Part shown: positions 57,591 to 64,000 of the stretch, piece after piece
Layout of the letters: each line of letters starts with the position of its first letter
How positions within the stretch are numbered: position 1 is the stretch's first letter
The notes under the pieces: generated by a model
Database searches by the model: none
What the model was told of the DNA's origin: nothing
What the model saw: the letters and a program-made list of their open reading frames with translations, nothing else
Position numbers and translations under genes: made by a program
Assembly (NCBI RefSeq): GCF_000876655.1
Contig: NZ_JYCN01000009.1
Span: 1 to 64,000 of the forward strand
Origin: Arthrobacter sp. SPG23
GTDB taxonomy: Bacteria > Actinomycetota > Actinomycetes > Actinomycetales > Micrococcaceae
Direction: 5' to 3'
Length of the DNA stretch: 64,000 nucleotides

Positions 57591-58310
57591 TCAGCGCTTC
57601 TCAGCTGTCCGCAGTACGTAGCCCACCCCGCGCTTGGTCTGGATCAGGGCCGGGGCGTCGGGGTCGATGTCCACCTTGCGCCGCAGGTACGAGATGTAGG
57701 ACTCCACGATGGATGCGTCGCCATTGAAGTCGTATTCCCAGACATGGTCCAGGATCTGGGACTTGGACAGCACCCGGTTGGGGTTCAGCATCAGGTAGCG
57801 GAGGAGCTTGAACTCGGTGGGCGAGAGCTCAATGACGGTGCCGCCGCGGCGCACCTCGTGGGCGTCGTCGTCGAGCTCGAGGTCGTCCACCCGGATCACC
57901 GCGTCGTCGTCAGGCATTGGCTGGGTGCGCCGCAGCACGGCGCGGATCCGGGCCACCACCTCGTCCAGGCTGAACGGCTTGGTGACATAGTCGTCGCCGC
58001 CCACGGTGAGCCCGGTGACCTTGTCCTCGGTGTCGTCCTTCGCAGTGAGGAACAGGACAGGGAAGTGTTTGCCGGAGGCACGCAGCCGGCGGGTGACGGT
58101 GAACCCGTCCATGTCCGGCAGCATGACGTCCAACACGGCAAGGTCGGGGGCGTGGAGCTCGGCGGCGGCGAGGGCGTCGCGTCCGTTGCCGGCCGAGACG
58201 ACCTCGAAGCCTGCGAACCTCAATGAGGTGGAGAGCAGCTCGCGGATGTTTGGTTCGTCATCGACGACGAGCAGCTTGGCTTCGGGACCGTTCTTTTTCA
58301 TACCTCCCAT
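57591..58310 (-). CDS. OmpR-family response regulator
   Basis: About 239 residues. The receiver domain begins LLVVDDEPNIRELL, with the phosphorylated Asp in LAVLDVMLPD (position 58 counted from the second Met) and the conserved Lys in VTKPFSLDE. The winged-helix domain ends SYISYLRRKVDIDPDAPALIQTKRGVGYVLR, as in TrcR-like regulators. Two starts are possible: ATG 58310, whose ribosome site lies in a hairpin, and ATG 58301, with GGAGGT almost touching it. Partner of the kinase downstream. Confidence 0.93.
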   Translation of the reverse strand: MGGMKKNGPEAKLLVVDDEPNIRELLSTSLRFAGFEVVSAGNGRDALAAAELHAPDLAVLDVMLPDMDGFTVTRRLRASGKHFPVLFLTAKDDTEDKVTGLTVGGDDYVTKPFSLDEVVARIRAVLRRTQPMPDDDAVIRVDDLELDDDAHEVRRGGTVIELSPTEFKLLRYLMLNPNRVLSKSQILDHVWEYDFNGDASIVESYISYLRRKVDIDPDAPALIQTKRGVGYVLRTAEKR

Positions 58311-58314
58311 GATG

Positions 58315-58331
58315 CTCCCAGAATCTGGGAG
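58315..58331. promoter_or_regulatory. 17-bp palindrome at the response-regulator start
   Basis: CTCCCAGA-A-TCTGGGAG, perfect, ending 4 bp upstream of the ATG at 58310. As RNA it would sequester the GGGAGC ribosome site; as DNA it could be an autoregulatory operator. Confidence 0.6.
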
Positions 58332-58447
58332 TTTTCTGAATGAACGTTGAGTGTCCCATGAGTGGATCCCGGCACTCGGGGTGGCGTTACTTTACTATTT
58401 TGCCCAAAGGCCTTCTTCGAGGCCGCCCGGGCCACAGAAGGGTATCC

Positions 58448-59469
58448 ATGAACGCGCCGTTGCTCGAAAATATGGATGCCCTGGGCGATGCCGGGCCAGA
58501 ACCCCACGAGTTGGCAGCATTGGCTGCGTCGGCCCTGGGCGAAGCAGCCGTCGAATTGCTGACCGCCCGTGCAGAGGCGATTGACTTCCCCATGCTCAAC
58601 ATGACCACCGCAGGGCTTTGGCGGATCGACGGAACGGTCCGCGCCAGCAGTTCCCGTGCCGGCAATACTGTTGGCGTCGCCCGCTTCAGCATGGTGGTCA
58701 AGGTCATCCAGTCACCACTCCTGTGGCAAGGCATTGAGCAGGTACCGGAAGCTTTCCGTGCAGCGCTCGCCGCCCGGTACCCGTGGCGCACCGAGGCGCA
58801 GGTCTATGCGTCGGGGCTCGGCGACGTCATGCCGCAGGGCGGACGCCTTCCCGCGGTCTTCAAGATTGCCGAACTGGATAGCCAGCGGACGGCAATTTGG
58901 ATGGAAGATGTTGCGGACGCTGCGATGGCCGGCTGGACGGACCGGTGTTTCGCGGATGCGGCCCGGTTCCTGGGCAGGCTGTCGGGCTGCGCCGGTGCGC
59001 GGGAATGCCTCGCCGCCATCCCGGATGCAAGCACTCCCGAAGGACTCCGCTTTTTTGTGGAGGGCGTGGGCGCGAACGTCTTCATCCCCGCGATTCAGGG
59101 AGAATCCCTCTGGCGGCACCCGGTGGTGGCCGATGCTGCGGACGCGGATCTGATCGCAGGACTGCGTGGCCTTGCGGACAGGGCGTATGCGCTGGTGGAG
59201 GAAATCATCGCCCTGCCCCAGCTCCCGGCGCACGGTGACGCCAGTCCGCAAAACCTGCTGGTGGAAGTGCTCCCCGACGGGCCGGCCCCGGCGTCGTTCG
59301 CAGTCATTGACTGGGGGAGGTACGGCCTCGCCTGCAGCGGCTTTGACCTCGGCCAGTTACTGTCCGGCTGGGTCAACCAGAGCACGACTCAGCCGCGCTC
59401 CGGAGCCTGGTGGCTGCACGTGCGGACATGGCACGCTTTGTCCTGGACCAGCTGGCAGCCACCGACTGA
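58448..59469 (+). pseudogene. Phosphotransferase (APH-like) gene, probably deleted and frameshifted
   Basis: The frame from ATG 58448 reads as an aminoglycoside-phosphotransferase-family protein: VKVIQSPLLWQ region, LPAHGDASPQNLLVE (catalytic loop HGDxxxxN) and FAVIDWGRYGLACSGFDLGQLLSGW (metal Asp). After about residue 312 the text turns into WWLHVRTWHALSWTSWQ, with five Trp in 17 residues, and runs to a stop at 59545. The frame one base earlier from 59386 reads DSAALRSLVAARADMARFVLDQLAATD and stops at 59469, a plausible family C-terminus. The roughly 60-70 residues expected between these blocks are missing. A deletion plus frameshift is inferred; a sequencing error would explain the shift but not the missing block. 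Confidence 0.65.
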
Positions 59470-59479
59470 CGGGGAAGCG

Positions 59480-59523
59480 GGAACCCTTTTTGCGGAAAAT
59501 TCGTTCGTGCCCGAAAGGGTTTC
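59480..59523 (+). terminator. Possible terminator after the phosphotransferase gene
   Basis: GGGAACCCTTT near 59480 pairs with AAAGGGTTTCC near 59513-59523 with one mismatch, across a 20-nt AT-richer loop. Its position fits a gene ending at 59469 better than one ending at 59545. Confidence 0.5.
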
Positions 59524-59617
59524 CACTGCTACCAGCCGGTACTAGAGTGAGGCCACTGAGTCCACGAGGATTCGGGACGAATCGTTCATGCGGCACCCAA
59601 TGAAGGGCATTACCACC

Positions 59618-59875
59618 ATGACGGAAATAAACGCGCCTGAGAGTACCCGTACTGCCGACCGCAGCATCCGCGACTGGGCAGACCTGGCTGAGGAAATGTG
59701 GTCCTACCTGACGGGCAAGGGCGCAGCGATCAACTATAACTTCATCGACATGACCGTGGAGGTCCCGCGGGACATCGGCCCCGACGCCCCGCGCGCTACG
59801 TGGAAGCTCAACGGCAGCCTCCGGGTGACCACCAGTGACAAAGACGCCCTGGGGTCAGACGAGAACCGGAGCTGA
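59618..59875 (+). CDS. Small hypothetical protein upstream of the FHA gene
   Basis: 85 residues: TADRSIRDWADLAEEMWSYLTGKGAAINYNFIDMTVEVPRDIGPDAPRATWKLNGSLRVTTSD, then a short polar tail. No family recognised with certainty. The strand-rich second half reads like the first strands of the region that continues in the next gene (VNGFRLDMDLDFSF), so the two may form one complex or derive from one split gene. ATG at 59618 with AAGGG upstream; in-frame ATGs at 59588 and 59600 are possible. Confidence 0.65.
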   Translation: MTEINAPESTRTADRSIRDWADLAEEMWSYLTGKGAAINYNFIDMTVEVPRDIGPDAPRATWKLNGSLRVTTSDKDALGSDENRS

Positions 59876-59882
59876 GCCGGAC

Positions 59883-60752
59883 GTGAACGGATTCCGCCTC
59901 GACATGGACCTGGACTTCTCATTCACTGATGAGTCCGGAACGGTAACGCGGGGAACGGCGCGGGCCGGCGGCAGCGAGGTACGAATCGCCGTGGACGGCC
60001 TGGAATCGTTCAGTTCAAACGGCATGCCGTCGCTGGATGAGATCCGTCCGCTGGCCCAAACGCTCGCGGAACGGGGGCTCACGGTGGTGGTTGACGGTCC
60101 GGACGGCCACATCGTGAGCCTCGGCGCGGTGACAAGCCCGGCGTCGCAGCGGCTCATCACCCGCTCACCCCATATCAAGCTCGGAAAACTTGGCGCCCTG
60201 GCGCCCCTCATGAAGCGTGGACGGCGCCCGGCGCGGGGATTCTCGCTGCTGCCACCGCAGACACCGCTGCCGTTGATGCCGACCGTCAGGCGGAGCATCG
60301 TCCGCCATGTCACCACCACCCACCACACGCGGGGCAGCGGCAGGCCGCGGCTTATTTTCGTGCAGGACTCGGCCACGTGGAACGGCCAGGTGCCGCGCGA
60401 ATTCACGCTCAGCAGGGAGATCGTGAGGATCGGCAGCGACGAGTCCTCGGACATCCAGCTGGCCGGCCTGGACGGGATCCATGCGGAAATAGTCCATAAC
60501 GCTGATGACGAGTACGTACTGGTGCCGCACGGGCGGGTCACCGGAAGCGTCGCGCCAACCGGCGAGTCCATTCTCCGAACGGGCGCGCGGATCCAAATGG
60601 GGCAGTGGTGCCTGGCCTATTTCCGTGAGGAATTCGCCGACCACGGGCGTCCTTTCGGTGGCCGCAGCGGCGGCGAGCTGGCCTACCAGGCGCCGCAGCT
60701 GGATCCGCGGACAGGAACTACGGAAGTGGACGGATCGCGCGGGATCAGCTGA
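59883..60752 (+). CDS. FHA domain protein
   Basis: 289 residues. The C-terminal part (about 180-265) is a forkhead-associated domain: FTLSREIVRIGSDESSDIQLAGLDGIHAEIVHNADDEYVLVPHG, with the Gly-Ser and His-Ala-Glu positions used in phosphothreonine binding. The N-terminal 150 residues are strand-rich, followed by a basic Pro-rich linker. No membrane helix. GTG at 59883 follows GGAG and comes 7 bp after the previous stop; a GTG at 59835 inside the preceding gene is also in frame. FHA proteins read Ser/Thr kinase signals; no kinase is adjacent. Confidence 0.85.
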   Translation: MNGFRLDMDLDFSFTDESGTVTRGTARAGGSEVRIAVDGLESFSSNGMPSLDEIRPLAQTLAERGLTVVVDGPDGHIVSLGAVTSPASQRLITRSPHIKLGKLGALAPLMKRGRRPARGFSLLPPQTPLPLMPTVRRSIVRHVTTTHHTRGSGRPRLIFVQDSATWNGQVPREFTLSREIVRIGSDESSDIQLAGLDGIHAEIVHNADDEYVLVPHGRVTGSVAPTGESILRTGARIQMGQWCLAYFREEFADHGRPFGGRSGGELAYQAPQLDPRTGTTEVDGSRGIS

Positions 60753-60806
60753 CCGCCGGCCGTCCGCAGCAGTGGGAGGGCCGGCCGGACCTGCGGGTGC
60801 CGTGGA

Positions 60807-62462
60807 TTATGTGGCCGTGGGATTCCGACCGACGTCTTTGGCGTCCATGATCCGGTACGCGTATCCCTGCTCTGCGAGGAACCGCTGGCGCTTTGCGGCG
60901 AAGTCCTGGTCGAGGGTGTCCCGGGCCACCAGCGAGTAGAACCGTGCCGCGCGGCCGTCCTGCTTGGGGCGAAGCAGGCGGCCCAGGCGCTGGGCTTCCT
61001 CCTGCCGGGAACCGAACGAGCCGGAGACCTGGATGGCCACCGAAGCCTCCGGAAGGTCAATGGAGAAGTTGGCCACCTTGGACACCACCAGGGTCTGCAC
61101 CTCGCCCGTCCGGAAGGCCGCGAAGAGCTTCTGGCGTTCCTTCACCGACGTGTCACCCTTGATCACCGGTGCCTGCAGCCGCTCACCCAGCTCGTCCAGC
61201 TGGTCAATGTATTGGCCGATGACCAGCAGCTGCTCACCCCGGTGTTGCTCCACGAGTTGTTCCACCACGGCGGTCTTCGTCTCGGACGTGGCACACAGCC
61301 GGTATTTGTCCGCGTCCTCGGCCATCGCGTACGCAACGCGTTCGTCGTGTGGAAGGTCCACCCGGACTTCCACGCAGTCCGCGGGCGCGATGTAGCCCTG
61401 GGCCTCGATGTCCTTCCACGGGGCGTCGTAGCGCTTCGGGCCGATCAGGCTGAAGACTTCGCCTTCGCGGCCGTCCTCGCGAACCAGCGTTGCCGTCAGC
61501 CCCAGCCTCCGCCTCGCCTGCAGGTCCGCCGTCATCCGGAAGATGGGTGCCGGCAGCAGGTGGACCTCGTCGTAGATGATCAGGCCCCAGTCGTGGCCGT
61601 CCACCAGTTCAAGGTGGGGGTAGAGCCCGCCGCGTTTGGTGGTCAGGACCTGGTACGTCGCGATCGTGACCGGGCGGACCTCCTTGACCGAACCGGAGTA
61701 CTCGCCGATCTCCTCCGCCGTCAGCGACGTCCTCTTGACCAGCTCGTCTTTCCACTGCCGGGCGGAGACGGTGTTGGTCACCAGGATCAGCGTCGTGGTG
61801 GAGCTGGTTGCCATGGCGGCCGCGCCCACCAGCGTTTTCCCTGCACCGCAGGGGAGCACGACGACGCCGCTGCCGCCGGCCCAGAAGTTCTCCGTGGCCA
61901 GTTTCTGGTACGGCCGGAGCTTCCAACCGGATTCGTTGAGCATGATGGGGTGCGGCGTGCCGTCCACGTAGCCGGCCAGGTCTTCGGCGGGCCAGCCGAT
62001 CTTGAGGAGCAGCTGCTTCAGCTGCCCGCGCTGCGAGGAGTGGACCACCACGGTCTCGCCGTTGATCCGCGGACCGAGCAAGGGCTGGATTTTCTTGGCA
62101 CGGGAGACTTCCTCGAGCACGGGGTAGTCGCTGGTCCGCATCACGAGGCCGTGCTGCGGGTCCTTTTCCAGCCGCAGCCGGCCGTACCGGGACATGGTTT
62201 CTTCGATGTCGATCAGCAGCGAATGCGGCACCGGGAAACGTGAATACTTCAACAGCGTGTCCAGCACGCGTTCCGCGTCCAGCCCTGCCGCACGGGCGTT
62301 CCACAGTCCCAGCGGAGTAAGGCGGTAGCTGTGCACATGTTCCGGTGCACGCTCCAGTTCGGCGAAGGCGGCGATGGCGTGCCTGGCTTCGGTCGCCTGC
62401 TCATGGTCCACCTCGAGCAGGATGGTTTTGTCGCTCTGGACGATCAGGGGCCCGTCGTTCAC
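60807..62462 (-). CDS. DNA repair helicase, bacterial XPB type
   Basis: 551 residues (from GTG 62462). Superfamily 2 helicase: N-terminal XPB domain with SYRLTPLGLWNARAAGL, then LRPYQKLATENFW, Walker A VVLPCGAGKTLVGA, motif II LIIYDEVHLLPAP, motif III LGLTATLVREDG, the RED-like element, and motif VI EAQRLGRLLRPK. Bacterial XPB acts in unwinding at damaged or blocked DNA. The GTG start gives NDGPLIVQSDKTILLEVDH, the usual family N-terminus; a TTG at 62531 inside the upstream gene is less likely. It forms a probable operon with the helicase-associated gene upstream. Confidence 0.93.
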   Translation of the reverse strand: MNDGPLIVQSDKTILLEVDHEQATEARHAIAAFAELERAPEHVHSYRLTPLGLWNARAAGLDAERVLDTLLKYSRFPVPHSLLIDIEETMSRYGRLRLEKDPQHGLVMRTSDYPVLEEVSRAKKIQPLLGPRINGETVVVHSSQRGQLKQLLLKIGWPAEDLAGYVDGTPHPIMLNESGWKLRPYQKLATENFWAGGSGVVVLPCGAGKTLVGAAAMATSSTTTLILVTNTVSARQWKDELVKRTSLTAEEIGEYSGSVKEVRPVTIATYQVLTTKRGGLYPHLELVDGHDWGLIIYDEVHLLPAPIFRMTADLQARRRLGLTATLVREDGREGEVFSLIGPKRYDAPWKDIEAQGYIAPADCVEVRVDLPHDERVAYAMAEDADKYRLCATSETKTAVVEQLVEQHRGEQLLVIGQYIDQLDELGERLQAPVIKGDTSVKERQKLFAAFRTGEVQTLVVSKVANFSIDLPEASVAIQVSGSFGSRQEEAQRLGRLLRPKQDGRAARFYSLVARDTLDQDFAAKRQRFLAEQGYAYRIMDAKDVGRNPTAT

Positions 62463-62502
62463 GGTGCCCAAGCCGTTATGCGGGAGGTACGTGGGGTGCT
62501 GG

Positions 62503-64000
62503 TCACTGCTGGAATTCCTCTTCCGCCTCAATGTCGATGATCCGGTGGATGGAGAGCACGCGTTCCGTTTCGCGTGCGGGGTCGAAGACCCTGACCCGTC
62601 CGCCGTTCACAGAAACCGGAACAACCGTTTCCCGGCTGGAATTCCCTTGGCTGTCCACAACGTTCATCACCACTGCCTGCCGGAGGCGGATGGCTTTTTG
62701 CAGGGTCTCGAGGCCGAGCTGCGTTGCTTCCTCCCCGCTTGTTGCCGACGGCGGGCGGTTGCCCCCGTTCCCGCTCGGAGCGTGGGGGGCGCTCTGGCTG
62801 CGAAGAATCGCAAGCTGGGCGTCGACGTCGGCCTCCGCCGGCGCCGTGCGCGGCGCGCTATACACGGGACGTCCGCTGCCCGGAACGGCCGTGGTCCGGC
62901 GGAGCCGGATCAGCGTTGACTGCGGTTCCTCGACGGCGGGCGACAAACCCAGCGCACGCAGTACCTGCGCGGTTTCCTTGGGGGCCGCATGGGAGATGAG
63001 GACCGTAGGGGCGATGCGGACCAGCCCCAGCCCGGCGGCGCTGGATTCCTTGACCAGTTCCAGCAGGGCACCTTCGTCGTCACTTTGGATGAAGCTGGCG
63101 GCCACGCCAACGCGCAGCCTCCCGTGCCGCGCCGCGGTGTCCTCCACGAGGTATTCGAGCGGCTGCGGTACAGCGGTGGCCGAGTGCTCGCGCAGGAAAC
63201 CCAACAGGCTGGCGGCGTCATGGCCGGCGTCGAGGGCGCGGCGGACGGACGCCACGGAAAAGCGGTAGATGGTGGCCGGGCCCTGCCCCTCGGCATCGGC
63301 CATCACCAGCAGCTTTTCGCTCAACTCCGGCGCCAGGTAGCCCGGCGCCACGGCGGTGAGGTCAGCCTGCAGCAGGACGTGGTTGAGTGCGGCCGGCAGA
63401 TGCTCTCCAAGGATGTCCAGTGCCTCATCGGGCCGTTCCGCGGCAATGGCCGAGCCCAGCTGGCTGAGTGCGCCCGATCCAATGAGGCCGAGCATTTCCG
63501 CTTCGGCCAGGACACCCCGGATCAGTGAACTGAAGCGCCGGGCCATCCGGGGCTGGGTCCATTCGGCCCGTTGAAGCACCGCCGCGGCGTCCAGTACCGG
63601 CGCCTTGCCGTCCGCTTCCTCGGCCTCAAGGGTGAGTTCGTTGAGGATCTCCAGGATGCGCTTCCGGACGACGGGCGCGTCCGGCCGCTGGGCTTCGGCT
63701 GAGAGTGCGTTGATGGTGGTGCCGGCAGCTGCCCGGTGCGGGACCTGCCCCGCTCCGGGGCCGGTGACGGGCTGGCCCACCAGCGACGGGGCGCGTTCGC
63801 TGGCCAGCCAGGCGTTCACGAGCCAGAGCCACTGCTCCTGGCGGGGCAGCGTCAGCCACTCCAGCTGTTCCGGCTGGACCCAGGCGGAACTGTCAACGTC
63901 CAGCCGGAGCAGTCCGGCCAGGGCACAGAGCTCAACCAGCAGGCCGGCCCGGTGCAGATCTATCCGCAGCGAGTCAGCCAGCCGCTTCATCTCACGCACC
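62503..64000 (-). CDS. Helicase-associated (XPB partner) protein, 5' end outside window
   Basis: At least 498 C-terminal residues of the actinobacterial helicase C-terminal-domain 3 (XPB/Ssl2-like) family, usually 700-800 residues, so about a third is missing beyond the right edge. Visible parts: helical repeats with winged-helix-like text, the core IYRFSVASVRRALDAGHDAASLLGFLREHSATAVPQPLEYLVEDTAARHGRLRVG and a C-terminal strand-rich domain ending RVLSIHRIIDIEAEEEFQQ. It lies 40 bp upstream of the XPB helicase gene on the same strand and is presumed to work with it. Confidence 0.88.
   Translation of the reverse strand, partial: VREMKRLADSLRIDLHRAGLLVELCALAGLLRLDVDSSAWVQPEQLEWLTLPRQEQWLWLVNAWLASERAPSLVGQPVTGPGAGQVPHRAAAGTTINALSAEAQRPDAPVVRKRILEILNELTLEAEEADGKAPVLDAAAVLQRAEWTQPRMARRFSSLIRGVLAEAEMLGLIGSGALSQLGSAIAAERPDEALDILGEHLPAALNHVLLQADLTAVAPGYLAPELSEKLLVMADAEGQGPATIYRFSVASVRRALDAGHDAASLLGFLREHSATAVPQPLEYLVEDTAARHGRLRVGVAASFIQSDDEGALLELVKESSAAGLGLVRIAPTVLISHAAPKETAQVLRALGLSPAVEEPQSTLIRLRRTTAVPGSGRPVYSAPRTAPAEADVDAQLAILRSQSAPHAPSGNGGNRPPSATSGEEATQLGLETLQKAIRLRQAVVMNVVDSQGNSSRETVVPVSVNGGRVRVFDPARETERVLSIHRIIDIEAEEEFQQ

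Noticed and set aside
53181..60752. WXG100, FHA and two-component genes as a type VII secretion cluster
   Set aside because: No EccC-type ATPase, mycosin protease or EccB/D/E membrane genes are present; the genes are separated by unrelated ones.

Overview
The window looks like a chromosomal segment of a high-GC actinobacterium in the Arthrobacter/Pseudarthrobacter group (Micrococcaceae). The evidence is very high third-position GC, frequent GTG and occasional TTG starts, actinobacterial family markers (DUF3263, DUF4193, DUF4032, LytR C-terminal domain, a WXG100 protein, a bacterial XPB helicase with its helicase-associated partner) and tandem CIRCE sites in front of a stand-alone groEL. I see no insertion sequence, integrase, phage module, CRISPR array or replication origin. 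The genus is inferred from gene content, not from a marker I could search.

Layout, left to right. 1-230: end of an rRNA operon (5S and terminator). 0.4-1.4 kb: SRPBCC protein and GNAT acetyltransferase. 1.5-10.7 kb: a maltooligosaccharide-type locus. A LacI regulator and a GH13 alpha-glucosidase are divergent from a binding protein, two permeases and a second GH13 enzyme, with two LacI-type operators in the divergent gap. This operon has no ATPase; a MsmX/UgpC-type ATPase lies at 13.7-14.7 kb and could serve it. 10.8-13.5 kb: FAD-linked glycolate/lactate-type oxidase and a kinase-fold DUF4032 protein. 15.0-17.3 kb: overlapping otsA-otsB trehalose genes. 17.5-21.3 kb: anchored DsbA-like protein, tRNA-Thr and small proteins. 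21.3-25.0 kb: permease, agmatine deiminase and N-carbamoylputrescine amidase under an elaborate dyad. 25.2-28.0 kb: Dps, then a divergent MFS exporter/TetR pair around a near-perfect operator. 28.1-36.0 kb: a tandem glycine riboswitch in front of gcvP-gcvT-gcvH-glyA-sdaA (glycine to serine to pyruvate). 36.1-41.3 kb: TspO, a nuclease without a signal peptide, a FemAB-type transferase, a ThrE-type exporter and a siderophore-interacting flavoprotein. 41.4-47.5 kb: a 2021-residue cell-surface protein of Ig-like/cadherin-like and fibronectin III repeats. 47.5-53.1 kb: ung, DUF3263, LytR_C, a cold-shock protein, a lone branched-chain-amino-acid-type binding protein and groEL. 53.2-64 kb: an orphan sugar-binding lipoprotein with two LacI sites, an RNase HI-DUF4440 fusion, a two-component system followed by an orphan WXG100 protein, a probably decayed phosphotransferase gene, an FHA pair, XPB helicase and its partner running off the right edge.

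Most of the window is well-known metabolism and housekeeping. The least explained signals are a long, mutually exclusive hairpin pair inside the gcv operon (32490-32608), a nested 30-bp dyad at 14940-14969, the dyad in front of the agmatine operon, the RNase HI-DUF4440 fusion, the orphan WXG100 gene with its own palindrome, and the deleted/frameshifted phosphotransferase gene.
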